This document shows positions 1-14,087 of a stretch of DNA of 64,000 bases, piece by piece. Each line of letters begins with the position of its first letter. Position 1 is the first letter of the stretch. Position numbers and translations under genes: made by a program. This stretch comes from Hyphochytrium catenoides. Lineage: Eukaryota; Sar; Hyphochytriomycetes; Hyphochytriales; Hyphochytriaceae. A model generated the notes under the pieces. It searched no databases. It had not been told where the DNA came from and was given only the letters and a program-made list of their open reading frames with translations. The DNA lies in NCBI GenBank assembly GCA_900088475.1, contig FLMG01003999.1, positions 79,694-143,693 of the forward strand. The letters are read 5' to 3'.

Positions 1-76
1 TGCTTGGCTAACTCCTCTTATGCCTCTACCCCCTAACATGACCCCGTCTGGCTTTAACCCTTCCGTTGTGGCCCAG

Positions 77-1555
77 AGTTAAGCACATTACAATGCATAC
101 AGATCTTATTGACGCGCACTTCTTCATCTTCTCACACTGGGTACTGGACATTCTAGAAAGCAGAAAGAACATCACCAGCATACAGGTTCATTTTTCTTCA
201 CTGACCTTTCCCTCTACATTCCTGACGCCAACATTCCCATCGCCCGTGTTTAAAACCAAGACGTTACTTCAATAATTACTGCTGAAGGGTACTTTGCCCC
301 GCACCAGTCTCTTAACCTTTTTGTACTACGCCGTAGGCGGATCTGGTACCCCTGCTAGTCAGACGACAGTTTAGGGGATCCGAAGGTTAGAGTCACTATT
401 CTGTTTTCAAACTAGAGAGCGTCTCACCTTGCCTCGTTCACAAGCCTTGCCTCCAGAGATCCTGGAGCGTCTCAAGAGGTCTCAGCATACGGAGATGAAC
501 ATGAGCAGCTCCTCCGTAAGAGTCTCTCCTCTGATGCATGGGTCTTCATCACCACATCAACTATCTCCCCAAATCTGAACTCCATGCCTGGACCCTCTCT
601 CTGTCGATAATCCTTGCGCTTCGGTTCTCTACCAGGAGTACACTATTGTTTTCGGTCTATTCTCTTGCCTGACACCTTCCCCCTCACGTCTCTCAAATAG
701 GGCTCAGAGACTTTTGAAGATGTTGTCAGGTGCTATGCCTATGTCATTCCTCCAGAAGGAGGATATTGCGCCAGAGCTAATACCCTTGCAGCCTACGCAT
801 CCATCAACAGAGAGGTAAGTACATATCCCTACCAGGAAAGAGGCGTCTATGGAGAAGTGAAGTGTGACCGTGGGAAGATGTGACCTGGCTGATATCGAAG
901 TTCTTACTCCTCATTCCGTGTGTTAGATCATCGCAAAGCCAGTCTCCGTCCACACTCCTTGGACACCAATCAAGGGCTTGGACAAGGTGCATAAAGACTC
1001 GCTCATAGCAGAGGGGTTCACAGCAGGCGATAAGGTATGACTATACAGCTCTTTCGTCTCTATTTGTCTCCTTGCGTAGATGAAGGCTTGGCAACTTACG
1101 TGGCTATTCCGTTGGACATTTCACTTAGGTTTCCCTCAAAGGCTGCGTTATTGGTCGCGACTGCAGTATAGGCAATAAGACGAAGCTGAACAACTGCATC
1201 GTGATGGACCACGTCAGGATAGGAGAGAAGTAAGCTTATCGAACTCCCGTGCCTCTGTGCTATGTTCCACGTCCTATGCTTCTATCAAACTAACTCTCCT
1301 TCGCTTTTGCTCGCTTAGCTGTGTGTTGCAAAATAGCATCATCTGCGGTCATGTGGCCATTGAGGACAACGTCAACCTTAACGACTGCCAGGTGGCAGCA
1401 CAAGTCCGGATTTCGGCAGGAAGTAAGCATGGCTCATCCTTCTCGCATTTTGAACAATCACTCATTTTTTAACTCTGCTGTACGACGGCTTTAACTTGTG
1501 GCTTTGTCCCACTTTAGGCAAGCTTAGAAACGACTCCATAGCTGGAAATACATAG
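77..1555 (+). CDS. EIF2B3: Translation initiation factor eIF2B subunit gamma, 3' part (5' end outside window)
   Basis: eIF2B is the guanine-nucleotide exchange complex for eIF2, and gamma is the partner of the catalytic epsilon subunit. Successive exons read on in the order of the family. One at 77-185 encodes TDLIDAHFFIFSHWVLDILE, matching the end of the nucleotidyltransferase-like domain. One at 337-385 encodes ADLVPLLVRRQF. One near 700-815 encodes CYAYVIPPEGGYCARANT. The left-handed beta-helix (hexapeptide) repeats follow, including VSLKGCVIGRDCSIGN near 1131 and NSIICGHVAIEDNVNLNDC near 1330. The last exon adds SKLRNDSIAGNT and a TAG at 1553-1555. Introns have clear GT-AG ends. The first ~200 residues lie left of the window. 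The gene converges on the kinase gene at 1803. The exon near 447-580 is the least certain. Homology is seen directly in the motifs; the role is known from the family. Confidence 0.88.
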
Positions 1556-1802
1556 ACTTCAGGGCAGCGCAGCTCTACCCTGATGCACCACTCGGATGGC
1601 ATTAAGCACGCCTGCTTTCTAAGCGCAACCTCTTGATTTTGCTGGCTTCCAACTCAGTGTCGGCAAAGGCGCGTTGGGTATAGCGTGCGGGCTAATTCAG
1701 CCTTACCTGCCATCTAACTTTCCCTCGTGTTACTGATTTCGCCATAAATATGGATAACAAACGCTCCCAACTTTCCCTCTAGTCTAAAGCTCGGCCTTCT
1801 GC

Positions 1803-4800
1803 CTAACCGTAATACCTCAGATCTCTGCCATCTCCTTCCTCCTCCTTATCTTGACCTCTTTTGCCTTTTTCGGCGAATGAGCTTTCATCTTGACCATGTA
1901 TGCTCTCTGGAAGCTCGTCTACTGTAAAGTCTTCGGAGTAAGACTTCCCATCTTCCTCATCTCCTCCTGGTGTACTCAGTAATTCGTTCAAAGAACCCTG
2001 ATCGAAGTCATGATCGTAGATTTCTCTCTCTGTTTCCTTGTCGTCTCTACTTCTTTGCGAACTGCGAACGCTATTCTGTTCTTCTACTTCCTCCGTCTCC
2101 GCAAGGAACGGATGCTCTAAGAGTTGCTTGGTAGTCCAACGCGTGTTGATGTCCCTGTCACAGCAATGTGACAAAAAGTCGTGGCCAAGTGCGGACAATG
2201 TCTCTGAGGAGATAAACATTAAGGGCAGAGCCATCCAGAGGTAGAGCGGTGAGCGGCTGAGGGTGAGAATGCCCTGGGGAACGCTCCCTAGTAGTACCGA
2301 TTTCGCTATACTTCCACAGCGGTAAAAACTCTGTTGTCAGCTCCTGCATCATCCCAAACCCTTCCACTCTAAGCATCTCACTACTGGTAGAAAGATCTAT
2401 CCGTTTCTTCAAAGCTGCGCTCTGGTGGCTATCCTTCCCGTAAATTGTCTTCTCGTCTCATCTCTCTCCTCACTACCCCTACCGTGTAGAAGACCACTCA
2501 CCTGGAAACTTGGGGACCGCTTGCGTGGTAGCCACATGGAACATGAGGGCAAATTGGTTGGAAAACTCACTCCACGGCCTTATTCCGGTCACCATCTCAA
2601 TCACCGTACAGCCAACGCTCCAGATGTCCGATTTCCGGCCGTGCACGCTCTGCTGCAGGACTGAGAATAGAAGGGAGAAGAAAGGCCCAAGAGAGTGTGG
2701 AGGAAGGAGGAGGAGGCCAGCATGAGTCAGAGATTAGACTTGGCAAGGAGCAAGGAATGTCTCCACGCTATGAAGTTCTAGCTGACGAGGAAAATCAACG
2801 CAAAGGAAGTAGACAGGAACCTCGCAAAATTTCCGGGGCGAGCGTGAGTGCAATACCAATCAAGTTTGCAAGATTCACAGACTGAGATTAAGGGTAACGC
2901 TAATGAGGTGATGTAGAGTAACATAGAGTCAAGAGACATGTGACGAAGGATTAGGCTGGGTGTACCTTCTGGCGCCATGTAAGGTATAGTTCCAACAAGC
3001 TCCTTATTCCCTCCATCTACTAGTGAGTTTCCTCCATCGAAACGATGAGAGCAACCGAAGTCAGCCTAGGGACCACGAAGGTGGTTATTATAGAGACCAG
3101 GGATCAAGGTATAAAAGGCAAGTTGCGGTTGCAAAGACCCGGGATGCTTGGCAGGTAGTAGAAGGATAGAGGGTGACAGCTCCGCAACAGAAGCCCAACA
3201 GAGCCAATGAGCCAAAAAGAGCACTGGGTGTAACATTAAGCCATACATACCAGCTTGACTACCCCGCTCTCACTCACGAGAAGGTTGGCTGACTTGATGT
3301 CTCTGGGGGAAGGTTGATCCAAGATGTACGCATTGGGTTATGGGTTTAAAAACAGAAGCGTTGTAAGTGGTATGAAGAGGGAGGAGATGGAAAAGGAGAA
3401 TCCTTTGAGTCAAAGCACATCCCCACTTCATAGCTTAGAGGACTTCAATCACCTACTTTCTCCCCTAGGATCTAGCCAAATCTCTATACCTACCACTTAC
3501 CCGTGTATAATCTTGTGATCGTGGAGGTAGTCCAGGCCTAGCAGGATTTGTCGTGTGAAGCTCTTGATGGCGGGCTCTGAAAAGTGACCAAAGCGGCGAA
3601 GAAGGCTACATTGTTGGATAGGAAGGAAGGTAGTCAGAAACCGTCAGCTGTATCGGTGAAGCGCGAAGTTGGCACCAATGCCGTACTAACGGGACGTAGC
3701 AACAGGAAGCCCTTCACCCTCATGAGCTCCAACCCTTTATTCCTGGCCCTCTGTGCTCTTGCTTTCTTGACCGCTTACCTTGCGATGCTCCCTCCCGGGA
3801 CAAACTCCAAGAATATATAGAGCTTGCCTTCTGGCCTGTCTCTCTTGGTCCCAAGGTAGCGCACGATGTTCTAAAAGTGAGGCACACTATCCTTAGTGAC
3901 AACATGGTGGCCCTTTGTGCACAAGGCCTCAGAAACACAACGTTCTAGGAAGCCAGCGATGGCAGAGCTGTAAATGGACATGAACGAGGAAAGATCGTGA
4001 AGAATGCTTTCAAGCTTGTGGTCCATGAAGTACCGGATGGTCTAAGTCCTTCATGACGTTGATCTCATCCTCCAGGGCCTTTGCCTTAGACTCCACTGGC
4101 CCGCCCTGAAATTGAACATCGTCGATCTTCATTTCTTTCACCGCTATGAGCTCTCCTGTTTCCTAGAAAGAGATTGAAGGTTTATCTCCTGTTTTGTCAC
4201 AATAAGGTACTTCTAATGAAGCCTACTTGGGATAGGACAGGGGGCGAACGAAATCTGCAAAGGTGTACGAGAATGGAAGTGTATGGAGAGAGGATCCGCA
4301 AGGTGCGACCAGCAGAAGCGTCGGCCAACCTGGTTGAAGCCACTATAGACTCTCGAAAAAGCACCCTCGCCCAGAAGCTCTCCTTTGACCCACTTAATAG
4401 GCGTTGAACGATGGGCTGCAGAGTTGGGCATAGGCAAACAAGGAGTCAGGCAACACCAAGCCTGTCCCCAACATAACGTTGCACTCCCAGAGTGTCCCAA
4501 CATAACGTTGCACTCCCAGGTTGTCTACTTTAATAGCTTCGACACACTTAGCCATATCTCTCCGTTGGTGCTAGACCTTCTCGGTCCTACCCTGTCCCCT
4601 TTGAATCCCTTTCTTACTCACGTTTGCCGACAGATTTGGCCTTCTTTTTGACACTCTGGGCACCTGATGAGATGAGCGGGCAGCATTAGTCCTTTAGTAA
4701 AGGTGACGAAAGCAATAGGGTAAGAAGCCAACGGTTATCAATAGAACACCTGCTTCCGACAACTAGAGAAAACATTCAACGAGCGAAAGACAGCAAGGCA

Positions 4801-7335
4801 CCTTCAGCAGGAGATGGTTGAGTTCTGTTCAGACTTAAGAATTTGACGAGGGCTTGCTCTAGGCTCCTTAATTTGTCCTATGGTGCAGTAGGGGCAAGGG
4901 CAGTAATATTGCTAACAGTTAGTGGAAGAATGCCAGAATGCTAAAAGGACAACGATAGACACTGAGAGTAAGCAAGCAGCCTGCAGGTCGGGTGGAAAGG
5001 ATAACGTGACGACAGAAACAACGCAGCCAAAGGGTGAGAAAACGGGTTGAGCGCTTCCTTACCGACTCCACCTGCAGCTCACTAATGCTCTGCTTCTCTT
5101 CATGAAGCTTATCCTGGAGTTCATGCTGCGCCTGCTTCTGAGCTACAACCTAGATCTTTCGTTAGATCACTCGAGATTCCCCAAGCGATAACGTCAACTT
5201 TTGGCTCTTTCCTAACTTCCCTGCTCATTCTAGCCTAAATCCCTCCTTTTCCCTTCTACCCCCTCTTCCTCCCTCGAATGTCGCGTACCTTTGCCTTGGA
5301 CGCCCAGAGGCCATCCTCTTGGTCCTTCTCTATTGTCAGAGCCGAGTTTGTCTTTTCCTCAATTTCTGAACGCTTCTGTGCTTGCTTGGAGATGGATGAG
5401 GATCTCAAGGCAAGCTGCGACCATGCAAGGCACGGTGTAGAGTAAATGGGCAAACAGGGACATACGGAGTGTGAGCTCCTAAACAGCAAAGCTGCAAAGG
5501 AAGAAACAGAGAAGAAGCCACGAGAAGCGAAACGGAGGAGAGTTGCAACTACTGCTCCATGCAGGACCAAGAAAAATCAGATGCTCTGCTTATAAACCTG
5601 GTGCTTCAAGCTCTGGACAACCTCATGAAGGGGCTGAGGTTGGCCAGAGCTGATGCCTTCTCCTCTGTCGTATCTATCCCGAAGCGTTCGAAGCTTCTCC
5701 TCCATAATCACTGCGTTTAGGAGGACGAACAAGGAAAGAGCATCACTACAGGGGGTTGGAAGAGTGCAGAATAAACGAGGCCAAGAAAAGGACCGAAGGA
5801 AAAATGCCAGTTTTTCATCAGACTCTGTAGCTGAGAGAAGAAACAACGTGAGGTAGTACAGAACATACCCGAAGAGAGAGACGAGATGGAAATGGAAGAC
5901 AGGGTTGGGAAAAGAGGAAAAGTTTAGACTGTTGTTTGGAACGAACATTCTATCTTTTGTTCATCCTTTTCTTGCTCTTCTCTTTTGTCAACTTCGGCAC
6001 GGAGACATGCAATTTCTTCCTGAAGCCGTTGAGCAGATAGGTTGCTTTCCTCTTTACGCTGCCAAGCCTCTTTTCTCCTTATCTGGAGCTCGTCTTTAGT
6101 TTGACTTAGCCTGAAGTATAGCGTCAGTCACTCCTCCAGTTCGTCGAGATGGAGTCGTGAAAGGCTCACCCCCTGTCCCGTTCCCTCATCACACGATCTA
6201 TTTGACTGTTCAGGCCCTTCTGACAATGACACCCTATTCTTTATCTCCTATCTAACTCTTCATAGACGTAGCTTTCTCACATTTTCTCCTTCTCTGTCAA
6301 AAAGCGAAGTTCAAGCTCGATCTCCCTTAGCTCAGAACGCTGCTGGCTTGTTGCGAAGCCTACAGCTTCTTCAATGGTTGAGGCGAAGCTATCAAGCTCT
6401 GCCTAATGAGTACGAAAAGCATACCATTGAAGAGATTTCAATTAGTGTAGCCCTTCTCCGGGCAGGAACTTGAGTCTTACCTGTCCGATGAACCCGGCAC
6501 CTGATGCTTTGGCCGGTGGTGCAGGAACGACTTGTTTCTCTAGCTCCAGAGCAGAGTCAAGGGAGAGAGAGTGAGCATTGCGTCCCTCATTTGGTTGTGG
6601 AAATACGCCCGCAAACTCTTCCTCTGTGTGTTCAAGCTCGAGTGTCCTATGCCCTTTTTGAGAATTTGCAGTAGGACTATGCCTCAACAGGTTCAGACGA
6701 GAGACCGAGGGTGCAAGTGATCCAGGTCCAGAGGCTGACCCAGGGTTCCCTGAATTTAGAGGAGGCTTCGCTTGCTTCGAGCTGATTGTATCAGAGATCT
6801 TCCCTGTCCGCACTACACCGCTTTCTACCTCTTCGTCATCCTCCTCAAGCCGAAAGGTGGACTCTCTCTGTTTGTGGCCATGAACGTGCTCAGGAGCTCT
6901 GCGTTTGCTCTCCTTCGCTGTCACGCGGCTAGTAGGACCCACAAAAAAGCTGCCGTGGCTGCTGAGCAGAGGAAAAGCTGGAAGCTGTAGATCCGGTGTC
7001 GGCTCATGCAGGACCTCGAAAGATTGAGAGCGAGGAAAGCTAGAGCCATTAACTCGAGAGGGACGCCGGGCATTGAAATTCTGAGGATCCGCTGACTCCA
7101 GATGCCGACTTGTCCCTGAAACAAATACAACTCTCATTTAGTTGCCGGGATTGAGGTTAGGGAACATAGCGGACAAGAAATGTGAGCGATCCTGGCAGAT
7201 GACCCAGGGAAGATGATCAAAAAAGAGGAGGAAGTAAGAGAGAGGGTAGAAGGGTAGAATACGTGAACGCCAGTGTACAGAACCATTCGGATCCTACTTA
7301 CCGGAGAACCTGGGAGACCTGTTGAAGGTTGCCAT
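1803..7335 (-). CDS. MAP3K-like protein kinase with N-terminal coiled coil and C-terminal kinase domain
   Basis: Spliced gene whose ATG at 7335 opens MATFNRSPRFSG. A disordered Ser/Pro-rich segment (exon 7137-6481) and several charged exons predicting coiled coil (about 6400-5050) come first. The kinase domain follows: glycine loop LLGEGAFSRVYSGF (4330-4390), the lysine in GELIAVKEM (~4150), LDHP then NIVRYLGT across an intron, FLEFVPGGSIAS (~3790), catalytic loop IIHGDIKSANLLV, ADFGCS, GTIPYMAPE (~2980), and SDIWSVGCTVIEMVTGIRPW (~2600). A subdomain XI segment RWTTKQLLEHPFL and an acidic tail end at a TAG at 1803. The PGGSIAS and GT-YMAPE motifs fit the STE11/MEKK group, which phosphorylates MAP2Ks. 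The catalytic loop reads HGD instead of HRD once the intron is removed. Coiled-coil exon edges are approximate; the kinase call is firm. Confidence 0.82.
4467..4519. repeat. Two-copy 29-bp tandem repeat in a kinase-gene intron
   Basis: A 24-base block starting CCCAACATAACG is present identically at 4467-4490 and 4496-4519. It lies just upstream, in gene sense, of the exon that carries the glycine-rich loop, so it most likely sits in an intron. Confidence 0.85.
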
Positions 7336-8623
7336 GGCAGAGTCCTTGCTCCGCTGCGGATCTAAGAACTGCTAGCTCATGGTACTACATAGGTACATAT
7401 CGCTGTTTGCCACGATGGGGACACTTTGTCGTATATTAGTCGGCCAAGCTACTAGGAAGCTAGTCCATCTAGTAATTGTCCATCGGGCCTTGACACAAAG
7501 ACCTTGCAGAATATGCCAAAAAGTGTCCCGAGATGATCACTGATCTCGGTAAGTACTCAATAGCTGCAGAGGCACGGACACTAGCCGTCACCTGGAAAGC
7601 GGACGGGGTGATTTATGCACAGTGTAGGGGCCGTTAAGATGGCCAGGTAACAGTTCAGAAAGAGATTGATCAGAGCACCACGCCTGAAATGAAAGGAAGT
7701 AGAGCTGCAAGTGCAAGCCGTGGCCAAGGGTGACAGAGAGGAAAGGCAGGGGACCCGGCGGGGGAGCTTCCACTATCGGGCAAGAACTAAACCCTAGAAC
7801 GAAGAGGAAACGTCAGTATGGAGTCCGAGGGACAATATGGAGGCAAGAAGAGCGGACTAGCAAGAGAGGCAGGACACCATATGCGGGTAAAGGCATAGGG
7901 TCCAATGATAAGAACTCTGTGTGCGTAAGAGAGCGAGACCGATAGAGACACACACACAGAGAGAGAGAGAGGGACAGAGAGAGACAGAGAGAGAGATTGA
8001 GTGAGAGGGAGAGAGGGACAGCAAGAGACAAGGAGGAAGGAGAGAGAGCAAGAGAAGAGCAGCAGTGAGCTGATCTGATGATTGAAGGCATGGGTGGACA
8101 GTGAAGATGAGGAGAAGTGAAGGTGAAGGTGAAGGTGAAGGGCAAGGGAAAAAGTGAGTCGTTTCATTGTCCACCCATCATGCCTATACCTGACTGGAAT
8201 GGCCATATCAACTATATAGATGCTCATATTCCAAACGGGCGTATTAGGAACCCGTATGCCACACATTATGAGATGTAATATAGATATCCCTGATTCGGAA
8301 TGTATCTCCCTTCTCCCGTTCTCCTCCTCCTTCTCTGTGGGTGTCCAGGCGGTGGGTGACCACCCAAGAACCGGAGTCGTGAACAACCTTTCATCTGCAG
8401 TGTTCTAGAGGATTCTGATGCCTGGGCACTCTCCCTCTCCGTTCTTGGGCTCCTCCCTGAGTAGCCCGCAGATGAAGCTCCAGACACTTATTCCTAGAGT
8501 CACGAGGTTCGGTTGTGCCTGGTCGGAGCCTATTGGTGGATCTCATAGGAGAGCTCGGTGGCCTCGTCGTACGTCTGTCATTGGCTCTTCCAGCTATTTG
8601 GTATAGTAACCTGCAGAAGAGTC
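7336..8623. promoter_or_regulatory. Divergent intergenic region between the kinase and KRR1 genes, with GA-rich microsatellite
   Basis: No gene with conserved motifs is visible in these 1.3 kb. It separates the ATGs of two divergently transcribed genes, so both promoters should lie here. The right half holds a GA-rich purine tract (about 7925-8065) and a short GGTGAA array (about 8116-8141). Long reverse-strand frames across the tract encode only Leu/Ser-rich low-complexity sequence and are artefacts of the repeat. No TATA box or other element could be assigned. Confidence 0.55.
7925..8141. repeat. GA/CA microsatellite plus GGTGAA hexamer array
   Basis: The sequence is dominated by (GA)n with an embedded (CA)n run near 7950-7960. 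About four GGTGAA units follow at 8116-8141. It is purine-only over long stretches on the + strand. Confidence 0.9.
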
Positions 8624-10566
<1,943 letters not shown>

Positions 10567-10783
10567 AAGCCTGGACTACACTGGAACAACCAGACACTTT
10601 CTTGTAGTCGTTTACCTCTTTCGAACTGCATCTTTTGGGGCCACAGTCTCTCTTTTTGAACCCAGAAGATTGTGAGTGGATGCAAGGTTCCGTCGCCTCT
10701 TGAAAAGCGCCAATGATAAGCTCTTAAGAAAGTACCATAGTTAACTTCACAAGGTGCTCGTTATGCGTTTGTCTCCTGGTCCT

Positions 10784-12805
10784 TCACTTTGTGCGATACT
10801 CCAGAAAACGTCCCAGCAGCTTTCTTAACAATGGACTCATATTCTCCCCTTCGAACTGTTCGGAGCAACCAGCGGCAATTATGAAGTAAGGCAACTCTGA
10901 AAACAAGGGAGGGCAAGAGGAAACGAATCTTTCATACCTCATAAAAGTACATTATAACGCCCATAGAGAGTGAGAACAACAACGTTTCGCCAAAAGGTAC
11001 CGCGGCAAGAAGTCTTCGATGCCGCAATATCATGTATAGGCTGTCCGCTGCCCGCGGGAGAACGTAAAGGGCAAGCTCTGTAGATTAATGTGGGTCCGAT
11101 AAGGAAGTTGATTGGTGAGATGGTCACTGGCGGTATTCTCACCCGATCGTCTGTCTTTTTTCTCTATGAGAATGGTCCAGCTAGCAATGAAACCGAACAG
11201 GTAGTACATCAACTTATGGTCTTTGTTGGTTAGCACGCGATGAGCGCAGGTAGCAGCCTGATAGGTAGCAACGAAGGACGCCAAAAAGGTAGTTGACTGT
11301 GTGGCATTGGCAACGACCCTGCTCAAAACTTGCAGCGGCCTACAAGGAAGGAACATATGTGAAAGGTAAGGCCGATTCGCAAGATAGTAATGGCAGATCC
11401 CGTAACTACTTACCGACGGGCGAAGGCGTTAAATCTTAGAACTATGGCAGGCGCTATTGACAGTGATAAATAGAAGGGAAAGGTTCGGCAAAACGCGTTT
11501 CTGAAGGTTGTGAGCACCATCTGCAGATGGCTCTCAGTCCACGGGTGCAGGATCTGGCAAGGTACCTGTTCCTCAGAAAAAGAGACTTAGTCATTGGGAC
11601 CCAGATCCACACAAGGCGCACCAGCCGTAGAGTCTCAAGACAGCTCAGCACATACCATATCAGAGGTGAGTGTAGCTGGTAACAGTTGTGGATCACGGCC
11701 GAACTTAGCTACATAGGACTGAAAAAAGCTCATATCGAACGCTTTGCCTATCAAAAGTAGATATTCAATATAAAAGGAGAATAAAGCATTGTTAGACGCA
11801 TGAGCATGGAGAAACGGTGTACAACAAGCATATTAGCTAGTTCAGACGGCTCAAAGGCTTTGGCACTAAGTTGGTAACACAAGAACAAGGGAATATTGGA
11901 TTCATGAGAGGGTCGTACACATCGAGCTGTAAGACGCTGGCGATCTAACCTCGAAGCTTCCGTCGCACATTGCGCAGGACTTCAGGATGGATGGGTCCGG
12001 TACGTACAATGAACTGGTTGTACTCTGAGGGCAGAGTGTTCGGTCTCATCACATAAGCATACATCACCTGAGCTGAGGTGAGAGCAAAGAGAAGCGAATC
12101 GCCATGGGTCCAAGAACTGCCCCAGAAGTGCCACCATCCTCTGGACTTGAAGGCGTTGTACCCGCATTGTAGTGCCCGGGCGAGAAGATACAGGGCCAGA
12201 GTCCGCCGTCTGCCGCCGGAGGTCATTGGTTAGATATATGAGTGGAAGGCCTGTGCATGGAGACTGTTTACCTTCCCTCATCCATGAAGACAATGGCTGT
12301 TCCAGCAAGCGTCCCTGCCAAAAGGTTGTGCCATTTCTCACGCCTCTGCCGCATGAAACGGAACAATGCCATTAACGCTCTATAGCCCCCGGAGAAGCCT
12401 CCCACTAAGAGGCCCAGTGATACAGCATCCACGCGGAACTTCAGGACATCTTCATGTACGATCTTCTTCAGACTTAGCAAGTCACTTGGCCTAGGACACC
12501 AAAGACAAAAAAGTGCTTTGGGATAGGTGATCACTCTCTGAAGCGAACAGCAGAACTAACCTTTTCCTTGCAAGCTTGAAAAGATGAAGACTCACAGCAA
12601 GCAGTCCCCGTAGGTTATAGGCCAGCAAGAAGTTATTGGCACCCAGTGTCAGTGCTGATTTGAGCTCCTGAATGAGCTGCTTTCGTGTCATCAAGAGTCT
12701 ATTGCCATCAACCTCTGAACATGTCTCCTTAGCGATCTCTGATACAGATTGGACTGAGGTTTCGCCACTCCGTGGAGGCCGCTTAGAAGTAGGATCCTGC
12801 TTCAT
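10784..12805 (-). CDS. TMEM135: TMEM135-like multi-pass membrane protein (Tim17-related family)
   Basis: TMEM135 proteins are peroxisomal and mitochondrial membrane proteins linked to organelle dynamics and lipid homeostasis. The ATG at 12805 gives MKQDPTSKRPPRSGE, then a hydrophobic segment NNFLLAYNLRGLLAVSLHLF. Later exons give LGLLVGGFSGGYRALMALFR, LLAGTLAGTAIVFMDE, and the diagnostic block ALYLLARALQCGYNAFKS / HGDSLLFALTSAQVMYAYVM. The second half repeats the theme with LTTFRNAFCRTFPFYLSLSI, ELALYVLPRAADSLYMIL and GETLLFSLSMGVIMYFYE, then ENMSPLLRKLLGRFLEYRTK and a stop at 10784-10786. The last intron (about 10866-10938) was chosen because it restores the family ending. Organelle location is inferred from the family; no targeting signal is evident. 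Confidence 0.85.
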
Positions 12806-12930
12806 GGTTTGAGCTGCACCAGCGAAGCGGATCCGCTTCTGCTGTTATGCGCCACGCCACGCCTGGTTCTTTTGGAGTGCTTCCTGTTTGAGCTGTATCT
12901 ACACTCGACCACAGATCTAAGCGACCAAGG

Positions 12931-13439
12931 ATGCAGAGTTTAAGTTCCCTCAGCCCTGCTTCCCTGCTGCTTCGCAGCTTAACCAGAATGAGTGAGCTAC
13001 AGGAGGGCGGTGTTGTAAGGCAAGGCTCACTTCCTCTTCTCCATCATCCCTCGTCAACTCAATTCTACACAGTTCAAACAGTAGGATATCGTCTCTCTGT
13101 CTCGCAGGCTGCAATCTTCAACTCCTCCTTTCCGCGGTCACTAACCTAGTTCTTACTGCTGCCATTCAGAGGACCGCGTGCCTTTGGGTCGATGCTCTCC
13201 CACGCTCTCACATCATCACCTTCAACTCTATGACGGCGGCGGTACAATCTCCAGGCCCAGAGCCGCTAACTGCATGCCTTCACGTGGTAACTTCAATAGG
13301 ACGCTGACGCGGCTTGGAGCAGCTCCTTTACATTTCCTCATCCCTCATTATTCAGGCCCCTGCTGCCCTCACGCCCTCATGCATCTGGGTTCGGCTGATG
13401 GATCATCAGTCATCAGTAGGAACTACCTTTACTCAATGA
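12931..13439 (+). CDS. Putative small spliced gene of unknown function
   Basis: Starts 126 bp from the TMEM135 ATG on the opposite strand. A first exon at 12931 reads MQSLSSLSPASLLLRSLTRM; an in-frame ATG at 12988, opening MSELQEGG, is an alternative start. A strong acceptor (pyrimidine tract ending CGCAG at about 13106) leads into a continuously open exon reading CNLQLLLSAVTNLVLTAAIQ, RTACLWVDALPRSHIITFNS and MTAA. A GTACAAT donor and a CATTATTCAG acceptor join it in phase to a last exon reading APAALTPSCIWVRLMDHQSS and VGTTFTQ, with a stop at 13437-13439. The first splice is uncertain, because the best donor (GTAAGG) is out of phase and a weaker GTGTTG four bases upstream is needed. I recognise no family. 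Confidence 0.4.
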
Positions 13440-14087
13440 GTAGTAGCGACAAGTGACATCAAGCCGCTCGAGGGAAGTTAATCTTAGGTGTGATGCTACG
13501 GCCCTGCTCGAAGATGAAGTAAAACCCTTCGTGCCAGTCACCCGATGTTATCGGCTAGAGTAGTAGCATTCGCATCGGTATCACTTGCTCTCACCTGGGT
13601 AGCACATCATCCAGCGCTCCGGAGCTGCAGGTCTGCTGGGAAACAGAGCGCAAACGACACTAATCGAAAACTACCCGTGGCGAGAGTGGCCATCGCCTTC
13701 GCATAGGCGTATAGACGCGTCTCCCGTGAGTTACTCTCTGGCCGCTCCTCAGGACAAGCGTTCACTAGAAGAACAGGATTACCTGTCGATACACATCAAT
13801 AATATTTATTCTTATAAGCTTATATAGGTTGGTCTGGAACTCAGTACCTGATGCTAGACACCATGGTATCATCCATACGTATTCTCACTACGCCTCTACA
13901 CCGACCTCTGAACTCCATCGTGGCAACCTCAGGTTAAGTGCCAACGCTCTCACCAACCGAGAGACGTCATCTTATCTTCTTCGCCAGTCCGGTGGGAGGA
14001 GGTGAACTGGACGTGTTGTGCATGCTCTTCTATACCTAATAATATAAATATGCAGGGCCCACCGAACAGAAAGCGGCGCTGGCAGGC
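13440..14087. other. Intergenic stretch; weak reverse-strand coding hints only
   Basis: AT-rich around 13795-13830. On the reverse strand short open pieces (one ending SITPKINFPRAA at 13459; another starting MEFRGRCRG near 13917) have plausible splice sites nearby, but their phases do not join into one long frame. No confident gene is called. Confidence 0.5.

Noticed and set aside
7787-8386. 199-codon reverse-strand frame and two overlapping reverse frames
   Set aside because: They are produced by the GA microsatellite and encode Leu/Ser-rich low complexity in all frames; no splice or motif support.
13459-13540. Reverse-strand open piece ending SITPKINFPRAA that looks protein-like
   Set aside because: Every GT-AG junction to upstream open pieces is out of phase or hits a stop, so no gene could be built.
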